64,000 nucleotides of DNA, from positions 1-64,000 of the forward strand of contig NZ_LNXS01000037.1 in NCBI RefSeq assembly GCF_001467525.1. The letters run 5' to 3'. The position numbers and the translations under genes were made by a program. Numbering within the stretch: position 1 is the first letter of the stretch; every line of letters starts with the position of its first letter. Shown one piece after another: positions 53,089-62,598 of this stretch. The notes beneath the pieces are model-generated. The model searched no databases. It was given only the letters and a program-made list of their open reading frames with translations, and was not told the DNA's origin. The stretch is from Legionella anisa. Its GTDB lineage: Bacteria; Pseudomonadota; Gammaproteobacteria; Legionellales; Legionellaceae.

Positions 53089-56000
53089 TTAATCTTCATC
53101 GCTCCCATTCATAGTAAGCCTCGCCCCTTGGACTTCTATATCTTTTTTCGCTTTTGTAGCAATATCCTGAGGTTTACCTTCACCAAGCTTATCTTTCCAG
53201 AGCTTAGTCGCTTTTGATACGCCCTCCTCCACTTCATTTCTTTTCTTGTCATCCACCAGCTGCTTGAATTCTTTTATTTTCTCATCAACAAGTCCCTTGG
53301 CTGAGCCTTTATATACTGTATTATATAAAGAATCATCCTTAAATCCTCTCCAAGTTCTTTGCGAATCAGGCCTCCAGCTTGAGGTGCCTACAATTTGTAT
53401 TTTATCTCGAGAAAAGTTTGGGTGATGTTCGCCTAAAACGCAGACTGCTGTCCAGTAATGTGCTAACTCTGCATCCTTTCCATGCACACCTTTCAATTTA
53501 ATAGGAGACTTACCATCCCAGTCTTTCAACAGATTTTTTGCTGCTTCCATCATTTGTTCCGCCAAATAGTCTTTATCTTTCATTGCGGTGACTATTGAGA
53601 CTTTTACAGGTCTGGTGTTCGTTACATCTTTACCTGATAAAATTGAAGGAGGGGTACCTGAGTGATAATCAATTGCTATGCGCCCCGTATATTCAGTGGT
53701 TTTATTTGGGTCATCTCGAGTTGGCGTGGATTTGGCATGAACCATATCCACAAGACGAACTTTACCTTTTTCGGGTACTTCTTCTAACTTATAGGTCGGA
53801 GAATCTGTATTCAGATTGGCTTCTCCCGCAGTCAAATCAATATCGGTTGCTCCAGCTTTCTTTTGAAATGCAGTAGTTTTTATCTGATCTCTAGAGACTA
53901 CTGAATAACTAATATTTGTCGTCTCCACCATAGCAGTGAGCTTATGCTGCATAATTCCTTCAATTTTTGCTATAGCTCCATCTTTTCCTGAGAGTTGATT
54001 TTTTACTCCATGAAAAAATCCCAGCTGCTCATTAATTATGTCTAGTTCCTTTTCTAATTTTTTCTGCACCTTCCTTAATTCTTTGGTTACTTCTGGATTA
54101 CCAGTAGCAGCTTTAACAGCTTTAAGACGCGCTTCCAGATTGAACTTGGCACTCTCTAAATGCTCTATGTCTATCTCAAGTTCCTTTTCTGTGTCTTTAT
54201 AATTCTGAAGTGTTTCCTGTGGTGTCTTTTTTCCTTTTGCCTTATGTGCTCCGCTGTATAAATAAGGGATTTCTGCAATATTTTCTTTAAGCGCTTCTAA
54301 ATGTTCTTTACGTTTTTCAAGTGAAGGTTTACTTTGTTCTAATTTCTCCAAACCTTTATTGATTAATTTTATATCTTCCAGTTTTTCTGCATCAGTACCA
54401 GAAGCTAACTGAGTTTGAATTCTAAAATTTTTTAATTCATTAAATACTTGTGGTGTAAACTCTCTGCTTAATTGCTCTTTCATTTTCTGCTTTGCTGGAT
54501 CAGGCGGCGGCGTGTCTGGAATCAGCTTATTAAGAAAATCATGAGCAGTTTCGCTATTAAAAAATGCATTTGAATAAATTCCCTGAATTCCCTGGATGGT
54601 ATTCATGTCATAGTTATTTGCTCCTACCTGCATGGTAAGAGAATGTGTTCCTTCTACTCTTGCCAGAATCTCCACAAATTTTTTCTGTGTGGGGGAGAGA
54701 GCTACCGGATAGGCACCAACAGCTTCATGAGCAACAAATAAAGATCGATTGTTCAGATGTTCCGTTTTAATAGCGTTTGAAACTGTTTGATCACCGAAAG
54801 CACCTGCAGTGCGATCTGTAAAGCTAAAAGCTTGATAAAAAGCATCATTGGCTCCCGCTGCGCCGCCTAAGGCAATATGAACATCATCAATAAACGTTTT
54901 ATAATTTCCAATAATCGTTAAATCCAATGCCCTATGATTTAACAGTGCTGTATTTATAGCGTTAACCTTATCTTGGGTAATCTCAAAATCAAGCCCCGCC
55001 AAAACTTTCGCGATCGTGGGATTATAAATTTGCCTAAGGAGAGCAAGCTTTTTATTTTCTTCAACTAGCTTATCAACCTTAAGCACACCACCGCTTTGAT
55101 TTTCCTTTCCCAAAAGGGAATATATTTCTTTCTCACTTTGTGCCCTAATTATAACTTGCACTTGTTTCGGATCGTTCAATATCTCAATTTGTTTTTCATT
55201 AGGGAGCTCTTTAAATACTGCAATTAGTTCTTTATGCGCATTTGGATGTGTTGGATCCATAAAGCGAGACTTTTTAACTTCATTTTCAAATCGAACCGCA
55301 CGGTCGTCTCTTGCTAAATTTCCTACTCGTCCACGAATTATTTCTCTTAGGCCACCTACACCGTTTATATGCTCTGGCTTGAGAAAATCCAATTTGGTAT
55401 CATTACCTAAGTCATCTTTTCCCAGTAAAGTAGCAAATTTTTTGGCGAAATCATCGGGTTTAGTCGCTTTATCCAGTGTTTGCAGCGCAGGAAGATCCAT
55501 ACCGGCGAGACGATTCTTCAACAAAGATACTTTAAATTTAACGATGTTGTTGTCATCTGGGACAGGGATAGCCTTGTTGATAATATTATCATCACCAAGA
55601 CGTGGAGCAACGACTTTTAACGCGGCGACAAAATTACCTGGATTGCTATTAAAGAGGTTAGCTGCTTTTTTAGGATCGGCTACTGTAGGTCGCTGCTCCA
55701 ATTCTGCTTGTATAAATCGCTCACATAACTCTTTTTGTACTTTCGCACCTATTGTGTCCCTTTCCCCCTCCGGAAGCGCTTTAATCCGCCTAATTGTCTC
55801 TGCATCTAAGTCTAAATGTCCTGAATCTAATAAATCATTTAGAAGGTTTCTTCCAATTTTTTTCAGCGAGGCTTCTAGGCCTAGGATATGCACATCTTTG
55901 ACTTTTTGCTCATAGAATTTGGCTACAGCAGCGTCATTTAATAGTTTTTCTCTATTCCTTGTAGCCTCAGCAACAATTTCAGGAGATAAATCTACAGTTA

Positions 56001-56691
56001 AAGCGTCGGTGAACGCTTCAGGTGGTGCTCCATGGAGATCAATCCCTCCTGCAGTAATAAGTGCTTTCGCAGCGGCTTTGATTTCTCCTATGTTCCCTCT
56101 TGCCTGTGCTTGGACTAAGTCATCAAATAATTTGGGATCAGTTAGTCCTGGTTTAGCGAGTGTTTTCAGTAGTAAATGGTTTGCTGCTTCTGTTCTAATG
56201 TTGTTCAACGCAGCTTTAGTCAGAACATCCTCATTGGCTGGATTCCATCCATATATCTCATTAAATTTCATTCCAAGAGAATTTTGTTTTTGTTCTAGGT
56301 ACTCTCTAAGTTGTTTCCCATTGTCGGTGAAATCAGTTGTTAAAAGGCCAATTAAAACTTCGGGATCTGCACCTGTTAATGCAAATTTAACACGTTGCTC
56401 AGCGGCAGCTTGGTGCATTTTCTGGAAGGTATCGGTAGGGTCAGTTGCGTCCAATAGGGTGTTTGATGTCCTAGCATTACCCATACGCCATTTAGACGCT
56501 TCAAAATCTGTATGAATTTGCTTCCAAACTGTCTCATGATCACACACACTACCACGAAAATCGTTTAGTTGGGCTACATTAACTTTTAGCATTGCATCTA
56601 ACGCGTCAGTTATTTCTTTTGCTGTTCCCATTCCTCGTAATAAAGTAGTATTTTGTAATCTTTGTAAAAACTCTTTGTTCTTCTTAGCCAT
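53089..56691 (-). CDS. Large (1200-residue) coiled-coil protein, PmrA-box controlled; candidate Dot/Icm effector
   Basis: I do not recognise a catalytic domain. From the ATG at 56691 (GGAG 9 bases upstream; a GTG at 56697 is less well spaced) the protein is 1200 residues, soluble, with no signal peptide. Residues 1-650 are alpha-helical with Asn/Ala/Leu-rich stretches and several weakly alike segments of the form 'LxxAxxxGNxxxIxxAA' (for example GNIGEIKAAAKALITAGG, about 210). Residues about 760-930 have strong coiled-coil character (LEKLEQSKPSLEKRKEHLEAL, ELRKVQKKLEKELDIINEQL). The rest is a mixed alpha/beta region ending MNGSDED. A PmrA box precedes it (56736-56755). It reads into murI. Size, coiled coils and regulation together suggest an effector; this is inference. 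Confidence 0.7.
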   Translation of the reverse strand: MAKKNKEFLQRLQNTTLLRGMGTAKEITDALDAMLKVNVAQLNDFRGSVCDHETVWKQIHTDFEASKWRMGNARTSNTLLDATDPTDTFQKMHQAAAEQRVKFALTGADPEVLIGLLTTDFTDNGKQLREYLEQKQNSLGMKFNEIYGWNPANEDVLTKAALNNIRTEAANHLLLKTLAKPGLTDPKLFDDLVQAQARGNIGEIKAAAKALITAGGIDLHGAPPEAFTDALTVDLSPEIVAEATRNREKLLNDAAVAKFYEQKVKDVHILGLEASLKKIGRNLLNDLLDSGHLDLDAETIRRIKALPEGERDTIGAKVQKELCERFIQAELEQRPTVADPKKAANLFNSNPGNFVAALKVVAPRLGDDNIINKAIPVPDDNNIVKFKVSLLKNRLAGMDLPALQTLDKATKPDDFAKKFATLLGKDDLGNDTKLDFLKPEHINGVGGLREIIRGRVGNLARDDRAVRFENEVKKSRFMDPTHPNAHKELIAVFKELPNEKQIEILNDPKQVQVIIRAQSEKEIYSLLGKENQSGGVLKVDKLVEENKKLALLRQIYNPTIAKVLAGLDFEITQDKVNAINTALLNHRALDLTIIGNYKTFIDDVHIALGGAAGANDAFYQAFSFTDRTAGAFGDQTVSNAIKTEHLNNRSLFVAHEAVGAYPVALSPTQKKFVEILARVEGTHSLTMQVGANNYDMNTIQGIQGIYSNAFFNSETAHDFLNKLIPDTPPPDPAKQKMKEQLSREFTPQVFNELKNFRIQTQLASGTDAEKLEDIKLINKGLEKLEQSKPSLEKRKEHLEALKENIAEIPYLYSGAHKAKGKKTPQETLQNYKDTEKELEIDIEHLESAKFNLEARLKAVKAATGNPEVTKELRKVQKKLEKELDIINEQLGFFHGVKNQLSGKDGAIAKIEGIMQHKLTAMVETTNISYSVVSRDQIKTTAFQKKAGATDIDLTAGEANLNTDSPTYKLEEVPEKGKVRLVDMVHAKSTPTRDDPNKTTEYTGRIAIDYHSGTPPSILSGKDVTNTRPVKVSIVTAMKDKDYLAEQMMEAAKNLLKDWDGKSPIKLKGVHGKDAELAHYWTAVCVLGEHHPNFSRDKIQIVGTSSWRPDSQRTWRGFKDDSLYNTVYKGSAKGLVDEKIKEFKQLVDDKKRNEVEEGVSKATKLWKDKLGEGKPQDIATKAKKDIEVQGARLTMNGSDED

Positions 56692-56722
56692 AATCACACG
56701 CTCCGCAAACCATTATGTATTT

Positions 56723-56755
56723 ATTTTAACCTTATTTTATTAACTAAACATTAAA
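56723..56755 (-). promoter_or_regulatory. PmrA-box promoter of the 1200-residue gene
   Basis: On the minus strand TTTAATGTT, TA, GTTAATAAA (56736-56755), then seven bases and TAAAAT (56723-56728). Both half-sites keep the TTAAT core in register. The start codon lies about 30 bases downstream. Confidence 0.7.
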
Positions 56756-56845
56756 TTTTCATCGCATAAGTACATCCCGCTTGAATAAGGGCAGTAAGAT
56801 GAACTAACTTTATATATTAGTATAGCAAGATTAAAGGATTAAGTG

Positions 56846-57151
56846 ATGAAAATCATACTATTTGGCTTATTCTTAACATTAACCCATTTTGCTTATGCTC
56901 AAGGGTGTGTCATTGGTGAGATTCCTTCACAGCCTCGTTATGTTTGTTTTGATGGCAGAACATTGCAGCTTGCAGAAGACGGCCGTTACCTTTGGAACGC
57001 GAAAAGAGGCTGTTTTGTCAGTGCAGTCCCCTGCTGTGCGTATAAAGCCACCCACTATGCATTTTATCCCAATCCTGCCAAGATTGGCGCCGCATACGCC
57101 CGTTGCCGGCATGATTATCCCTTCCACTTAGGACAAATGCAAACCCATTAG
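56846..57151 (+). CDS. Small secreted cysteine-rich protein
   Basis: About 101 residues with a signal peptide (MKIILFGLFLTLTHFAYAQG, cleavage after AYA). The mature part has six cysteines (GCVIG, YVCFDG, GCFVS, PCCAYK, RCRHD), suggesting disulfide bonding. AAAGGA is well placed for the ATG at 56846. Divergent from the 1200-residue gene. No family recognised. Confidence 0.7.
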   Translation: MKIILFGLFLTLTHFAYAQGCVIGEIPSQPRYVCFDGRTLQLAEDGRYLWNAKRGCFVSAVPCCAYKATHYAFYPNPAKIGAAYARCRHDYPFHLGQMQTH

Positions 57152-57163
57152 CCCCGATTTAAT

Positions 57164-57255
57164 GTAGCCTGGGTGAAGCGCAGCGGAACCCGGGTTTTGA
57201 GAGTTATTTCGAGTCCGAAACCCCGGGTTACGGCTTCCGCCTCCACCCAGGCTAC
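57164..57255. repeat. Palindromic GTAGCCTGGGTG element (copy 12, hybrid arms)
   Basis: The left arm is of the 'gaagcgcagcggaac' type; the right arm is 'ggttacggcttccgcctccac' then 'ccaggctac'. It lies between convergent genes. Confidence 0.9.
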
Positions 57256-57271
57256 ATTATATTGCTACAGG

Positions 57272-59191
57272 TTACATCAGCGCCAAAGGATCCTGAAACT
57301 CGGAATTAATAGGATTTTCTAGTTCCTGACCACAAGAAAAGAAGGAAAAAGAACTGGGTTCCTTGACTTTTTTCTCTGTCAGGGCTTTGTTTATCATTGT
57401 ATGAATTTCCCATTGAGTTGAAGTCCAGCCATACAAGCCGCGCAGTTGGCGAATAATCCAGAGGCTACTGCGTAACTGGCGTATGTATTTTACGCCTGCA
57501 GACTCTTCTTCAGATGAATACCCATTGATATCGTCTCTTAATCGTTCCAATCGCTTCGCAAAATCAGGACGCTCCTCATTCACTTTGATGAACTGCTCAA
57601 CGCATTCAAGTGCCAAATTCTTTTTAGATTTAAGGCAAAATCGATGATCCTCACCGATTCGGGTTAAAATATCCTTAAAGGTGCTATAGCGCATGCTTGC
57701 ATTAATTCCTTCCAGATAAGGGTTTTTAAAAGAATAAGAGCGAACTATTGGAATAAGGCCAGGATGTTTTGTAGTGTCCGCCCCATTTTCGATTAAATGC
57801 TTACTAATTAGCTTTCCATTTTTCTGCACATCATGTTCATCAGAGTTCCCAGATTGAACCCGTTCCAGAGCAATATCCAAGGGAGTTTTACCTGCTTTGT
57901 TTTTTACATTGATAAACTCGCGAAACATACTGATTGTTTCTTCGTAACGATATTCACCGAGCTTAATTGCTGTATGTAGCGGCGTATCCCCTTTTTCAAA
58001 TCCATTGGGTTCTTTACATAAGTCTCGATATTGACTAAAAGACTGCTGAACTTCTTGCCCAAGCGTCTCAGTCAAATTTGGCGGAATGATGTCTTTCAAT
58101 AAAGCCTGGATTTGTTCTGGATCCAATTCGCACACATACCTACGGAATTCTTTTATCGAAAACAGTGCTGCCCGCAAACGTGCAAGTCGTGCTATGGCAG
58201 TTTGAGTCATTAAAGCGACCTCTGCCCGATCCTCGGCTTTCGTCATATCAGTACATTCCGTTAATGTCTGCACAATAAGCTCATTTGGAATTAAAATATG
58301 CTTAAAAAAAGACTTCCATTTCGCTCGGATAAACTGAGGATTATTAAGTAAGCGGGAAAAAGCATTAACATCGGCATAGTTATGACATTCTTTATTGTCA
58401 AAAGGATTAGAAATATAATCAAATTTTGTTGGCCAATAGGAATTCGATGAATGGGTTAAGCACACCAGAGATTTGAGATCATCTTTTATGATATCAAATG
58501 CATGGGCGCCATGCAGTAAGTGGAAAGGGCGACGAGTAAGAAACCCCATGATGCTGTCTACAAACATCAAATCATGATCAATTTTGAAGAACACTACGTG
58601 GGGCTTGCTCTCTCCCTTTCGTTCTACCAGATAAAAACCATAGTTCCCTTTATGTAAATCATCTTCCTCCAAAGTATAAGAAGTAGCGAGAATACTGGCT
58701 AAGGATTCGTAATCAATGGTTAAATGGCCATCTATCTCCGCTTCGACTAAACGTGCATAAAAACCCTGAGGCACTTTATCCATAAAATAAATGGGTATTT
58801 GGGTAGGATCATCGTATTGTGCTGAAGGGTTATAGGCACACCCTGTTTCCGGGTCCTTGAACGCATAAAAACGCTTGCCCAGGCCTTCCTTGTTTGTGAT
58901 GACATAGCCAAGGTGATCAACTGCCAAACCCTCAACATTATTGTCAGCATCTACCACCAAATTGCTGGAAGGCGTTAAATTAAATAATAAAAGCAGACGA
59001 GCCAATTGACCAAACATCACCTCCAAACGAGAAAGTTCAGCTCGACCGTATTTATTTTTCTTACAAATGACTCGATGAGGAGGTTTTATTTTATCAGGGG
59101 GAGTATATACCGCACGCAGATACGTTTCATGACCCGTTGCATGTGACGCAGGGCCTAATTCAATATCGTTAATCTGGAGGAACGAAGGCAT
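57272..59191 (-). CDS. Ankyrin-repeat protein with lipid-kinase-like domain, LegA5/AnkK-like effector
   Basis: 639 residues. The N-terminal ~300 contain a kinase-type catalytic arrangement. RVICKKNKYGRAELSRLEVMFGQLARLL may supply the lysine and glutamate. LEEDDLHKGNYGFYLVE at about residue 175 matches a D-x-H-x-x-N catalytic loop, and VVFFKIDHDLMF a following I-D-x-D metal motif. This pattern recalls the OpiA/LegA5 family of bacterial phosphatidylinositol 3-kinases. Ankyrin repeats follow at about 405-490 (GDTPLHTAIKLGEYRYEETISMF, NKAGKTPLDIALERV, HLIENGADTTKHPG). No PmrA box was found; a weak sigma70 pair (TTGATT, 16 bp, TAAAAT) is upstream. The LegA5 identity is recalled and unaligned. An effector role is likely. 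Confidence 0.68.
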   Translation of the reverse strand: MPSFLQINDIELGPASHATGHETYLRAVYTPPDKIKPPHRVICKKNKYGRAELSRLEVMFGQLARLLLLFNLTPSSNLVVDADNNVEGLAVDHLGYVITNKEGLGKRFYAFKDPETGCAYNPSAQYDDPTQIPIYFMDKVPQGFYARLVEAEIDGHLTIDYESLASILATSYTLEEDDLHKGNYGFYLVERKGESKPHVVFFKIDHDLMFVDSIMGFLTRRPFHLLHGAHAFDIIKDDLKSLVCLTHSSNSYWPTKFDYISNPFDNKECHNYADVNAFSRLLNNPQFIRAKWKSFFKHILIPNELIVQTLTECTDMTKAEDRAEVALMTQTAIARLARLRAALFSIKEFRRYVCELDPEQIQALLKDIIPPNLTETLGQEVQQSFSQYRDLCKEPNGFEKGDTPLHTAIKLGEYRYEETISMFREFINVKNKAGKTPLDIALERVQSGNSDEHDVQKNGKLISKHLIENGADTTKHPGLIPIVRSYSFKNPYLEGINASMRYSTFKDILTRIGEDHRFCLKSKKNLALECVEQFIKVNEERPDFAKRLERLRDDINGYSSEEESAGVKYIRQLRSSLWIIRQLRGLYGWTSTQWEIHTMINKALTEKKVKEPSSFSFFSCGQELENPINSEFQDPLALM

Positions 59192-59245
59192 GAATCATGA
59201 AGAGGAATCAAATTGACTTAAATTTTAACATACAGGCCAAAAAAA

Positions 59246-60352
59246 TCAATCACCCTCTATAGTCAGATTATCATCTTGTGAATCAAAGTCTTCGCTATTA
59301 TTTAAACGAATTTGCAAACCCACATTATTTTTTGAATCAGCATACTTAATTGCATTTTCCTTGGAAATTAATCCATCACGATATAATTTTAATAAAGCCT
59401 GATCAAAAGTCTGCATGCCTTGCTCCGTACTGCGCTCCATAGCTTCTTTAATATCATCAATCTTTCCTTTTTCAATCAAATCAGAAATATAAGGAGTATT
59501 GAGTAACAATTCTACGGCGACCATGCGTTGATTATTCAAGCCTGGAACAAGACGCATTGAAATAATAGCTCGCAAGTTAAGGGACAAATCCATCAATATT
59601 TGCTTGCGTGCATCTTCAGGGAAAAAATTAATAACACGGTCCATAGCCTGATTTGCATTATTAGCATGCAGAGTTGAAATACATAAATGTCCTGTTTCTG
59701 CATAGGCAATGGCATGTTTCATGGCGTTACGCTCGCGAATCTCACCGATTAGAATCACATCCGGGGCTTCGCGCATTGCATTGATTAATGCATTATCATA
59801 ACTCATTGTATCAATGCCCACTTCACGTTGATCAACTATGGATTTTTTATGTTGATGAATAAACTCTATGGGATCTTCAATTGTTAAAATATGTCCGCTT
59901 TGGTTTTCATTACGGTAATCAATCATTGCCGCCAAAGTGGTTGATTTACCTGATCCCGTAGCACCTACCACTAAAATCAGACCGCGCAACTCCATGACAA
60001 TCGATTTTAAAATCGGGGGTAAATTTAATTGCTCAATCGAGGGAATCTTGTTCTTGATATAACGCACTACCATGGAGATATCACCGCGTTGGCGAAATAA
60101 GTTAATTCTAAAACGTCCAACTCCGGAAATAGAGAGCCCCATATTAAGTTCCAAAGTAGCCTCAAATTCTTTACGCTGATCATCATTCATGAGCGATAAA
60201 GCAATTTCAGCCATTTGCTGTGGTTTAAGTGGGGCATGTCCTACAGGCGAAATAACTCCTTCGATTTTAATATTAGGTGGTGCTCCCACACTAAAAAATA
60301 AGTCGGAAGCACCGCGATCTACCATTAATTTAAAAAAAGGAGTTATGTCCAT
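59246..60352 (-). CDS. pilU: Type IV pilus retraction ATPase accessory protein PilU
   Basis: A hexameric ATPase that helps PilT depolymerise type IV pili for twitching, and in many species DNA uptake. Walker A is VVGATGSGKSTTLAAMIDYRN, followed by an Asp box (ILTIEDPIEFIHQHKKSIVDQREVG), Walker B VILIGEIRE and the His box (ETGHLCISTLHANNANQAMDRVINFFP). 368 residues and the acidic tail (SEDFDSQDDNLTIEGD) fit PilU rather than PilT (about 345 residues). No pilT is adjacent. Confidence 0.9.
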   Translation of the reverse strand: MDITPFFKLMVDRGASDLFFSVGAPPNIKIEGVISPVGHAPLKPQQMAEIALSLMNDDQRKEFEATLELNMGLSISGVGRFRINLFRQRGDISMVVRYIKNKIPSIEQLNLPPILKSIVMELRGLILVVGATGSGKSTTLAAMIDYRNENQSGHILTIEDPIEFIHQHKKSIVDQREVGIDTMSYDNALINAMREAPDVILIGEIRERNAMKHAIAYAETGHLCISTLHANNANQAMDRVINFFPEDARKQILMDLSLNLRAIISMRLVPGLNNQRMVAVELLLNTPYISDLIEKGKIDDIKEAMERSTEQGMQTFDQALLKLYRDGLISKENAIKYADSKNNVGLQIRLNNSEDFDSQDDNLTIEGD

Positions 60353-60381
60353 ATATCACCTTACTGTAACCTGTGTATATT

Positions 60382-60462
60382 GTAGCCTGGGTGAAGCGAA
60401 GTGGAACCCGGGATCAGTAATACTGCATTCCCCCGGGTTCCGCTTCGCTTCACCCAGGCTAC
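60382..60462. repeat. Palindromic GTAGCCTGGGTG element (copy 13)
   Basis: GTAGCCTGGGTGAAGCGAAG left arm and the complementary right arm CTTCGCTTCACCCAGGCTAC, centre about 25 bases, upstream of pilU. Confidence 0.93.
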
Positions 60463-60480
60463 AACGCACCAGAACATGTC

Positions 60481-62418
60481 TTAAGCAATAACCAAATCAC
60501 GTAGCTTTCGATTTTCCAATTCATGCTGGCAAGTCTTTAAGAAAGTTGCCTTGGCATTTTTTGCAGCATCGCTCTGCACTGGCATTAAATCAACTGTTTC
60601 ACATAAGCGATTTAAAAATGTTACATATTCCTCTTTAGTATATTCTATTGGTTCCGTTTTTGGTGAACGACTTTCCCCTATAAACCCCTTCTTCTCCAAC
60701 TCAATTTCCAAACTTGGGCTCAGATCAAGCATTTCCTGGAAATAATTTGTATAATAAGGAGCCATAGCCAAACGCTCAGCACCATCATTCTTATTGGGTG
60801 TCGCATTCCAACGTTCTGCCGCATCTATAAATTGCTTCATGTTTTTAGAGTCCAAAAATTGGGCATAACGAACAACACCATCTGGAAAATTTTTACCTAA
60901 ATGATTTCTTACTTCTAATTTTTGTTCTTTTAAAAACGCTAAAAACTCTCTTTCAAAACGAACAATACCTTGTGCTTGAGGATGAGTCACAACATCCAAA
61001 GCAATAATATGTTCATCTTGAGCACTCGTGCTGGTTGTAGACAATCCACCATTCGTTCCTTTCAAATAGCGAACGTACACTGCATAGGTTATTGGATATT
61101 CCCCACGCTTTGCCGACTTGTTTACCTGCATTTCAATTTGTTGCAAGATATGTTCCAATTGCTCCCCTGCCTGGTCATCTTTTACAGGGATAAAATAATC
61201 TACATCACGGAGTTCTTCAGGGAAAGCGACTTGCGGATGCGTGATATGGTTTTCAAAATCAACAATAGGTTTTGTTCCACGTGCTTCAATGGATTGAGCA
61301 GCAGCAATTAACATAAATTCCGGCAACAAAACTTTTAAGTCCGAATTAACGAGAAAATCCATTAAATCCTCACCTAATTTTACTCCCAGTTCCTGAAGTA
61401 ACGAAGTAACTGATGGCAGGTAAGTAGCTTTGCTATTTTGCGTTGGTTTCTCAGTCGTGAAATTCCACATACGCACTTGCCATTGGTGAATGTTTTCACC
61501 AAGTTCCGACTTGGAAGAGCTTGGCATTCCCATAACACTCACGTAGTGATTATTCTTTAATATATCTCCCAGTTTCCCTTTCATTTCCTCAGTATTGTGG
61601 AAGACTGCGATCGTCTCACGCAAATTGTACGCTTTCACAGCACGCATCTTCACACTAAGTACAACCCCTAAAAAGCCACTGTGTGCTGCGCGTAACGTTT
61701 CAAAATCAGGATGATCAGGAGTCAATTCACGAATGTTTCCATCCATATCACACACTCTGATTGATTCAATCAAGCCACTAACAGCCGATTCATCACGGCC
61801 TGTGCCATGGCCACCGGTGCCTAGTAATCCCACCAGACTCGCCCAACTGAGCATACTGAGCGTTGTTGAAGAGAGATTATTTTTCCGCAAAAATTCTGCA
61901 TAGTCGTCTATTTGCATTCCTGCGTTTACTTCAACCAGTGATGCAGGAAGCTGATGAATTGGATTGTCGGGATTAAACCATGCCGGTTTCGTATTAAGAG
62001 GCCCAAGAACTTTTGCTGTGTGATATTTCTTCTTGAAACGAATAATAATGTCTGTGCCTTCACCTTGAGATGAGTTTCTACCACCAACTACTTCTGAAAA
62101 AGAAAAACTCCCTTTCCCGTATTTGTCATCTTGAACTTTAGACCAGGGAAATAAGCAACAGCTTTCCGCTTTCTCTTTAGTTTCCCAACCTGCAGTAGCT
62201 CTTAAGGTAATTTTATCTTTTGGAGTCCGATTCTCATTCATTCGTTTTACTTCTTTCATGATCAATTGGACCTGCGCTTCATTTTCTACATCAACAACCA
62301 CGGCAGAGGGATTACGTACGTTTCCCATAAAATTCGACCAACCCTGAGTGTACGAAATTTTGTTGCGGGTTAGCATGTCCATAAATGCAAATTTTAGCTT
62401 GGCTGGAAAAGTCATCAT
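60481..62418 (-). CDS. FAD-linked oxidase of the aldonolactone oxidase (VAO) family
   Basis: 645 residues, larger than typical sugar-lactone oxidases (about 420-520). An N-terminal PCMH-type FAD-binding domain is visible: NPSAVVVDVENEAQVQLIMKEV and ITLRATAGWETKEKAESCC in the first 100 residues, then LLGTGGHGTGRDESAVSGLIESIRVCD (about 215-240). The C-terminal half has the H-x-G-K motif of the family (EVRNHLGKNFP, about residue 510). The likely chemistry is FAD-dependent oxidation of a sugar lactone or alcohol. AGGAG lies just before the first ATG; a second ATG directly follows. It is a single gene between pilU and radA with palindromic repeats on each side. The substrate is unknown. Confidence 0.75.
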   Translation of the reverse strand: MMTFPAKLKFAFMDMLTRNKISYTQGWSNFMGNVRNPSAVVVDVENEAQVQLIMKEVKRMNENRTPKDKITLRATAGWETKEKAESCCLFPWSKVQDDKYGKGSFSFSEVVGGRNSSQGEGTDIIIRFKKKYHTAKVLGPLNTKPAWFNPDNPIHQLPASLVEVNAGMQIDDYAEFLRKNNLSSTTLSMLSWASLVGLLGTGGHGTGRDESAVSGLIESIRVCDMDGNIRELTPDHPDFETLRAAHSGFLGVVLSVKMRAVKAYNLRETIAVFHNTEEMKGKLGDILKNNHYVSVMGMPSSSKSELGENIHQWQVRMWNFTTEKPTQNSKATYLPSVTSLLQELGVKLGEDLMDFLVNSDLKVLLPEFMLIAAAQSIEARGTKPIVDFENHITHPQVAFPEELRDVDYFIPVKDDQAGEQLEHILQQIEMQVNKSAKRGEYPITYAVYVRYLKGTNGGLSTTSTSAQDEHIIALDVVTHPQAQGIVRFEREFLAFLKEQKLEVRNHLGKNFPDGVVRYAQFLDSKNMKQFIDAAERWNATPNKNDGAERLAMAPYYTNYFQEMLDLSPSLEIELEKKGFIGESRSPKTEPIEYTKEEYVTFLNRLCETVDLMPVQSDAAKNAKATFLKTCQHELENRKLRDLVIA

Positions 62419-62510
62419 TGCTCCTATTGTTGATTAAACAGCAAAAAGGGTAAAGACTTTGTATTTTTTATCATGTCATAAATTTTTGAAGCGTTACAAC
62501 AGTACTCCTT

Positions 62511-62589
62511 GTAGCCTGGGTGAAGCGGAGCGGAACCCGGGATCGGTAATATTTCATTCCCGGATTCCGCTCCGCTTCACCCGGGCTAC
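62511..62589. repeat. Palindromic GTAGCCTGGGTG element (copy 14)
   Basis: GTAGCCTGGGTGAAGCGGAG left arm and CTCCGCTTCACCCGGGCTAC right arm (one base differs from complementarity). It follows radA on the minus strand. Confidence 0.92.
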
Positions 62590-62598
62590 AATCAAAGA

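Noticed and set aside
53595..53876. Plus-strand open frame inside the 1200-residue gene (others at 55379-55915 and 55919-56515)
   Set aside because: These are antisense to a long gene with good coding character and a placed promoter; their products are low-complexity Ser-rich shadows.
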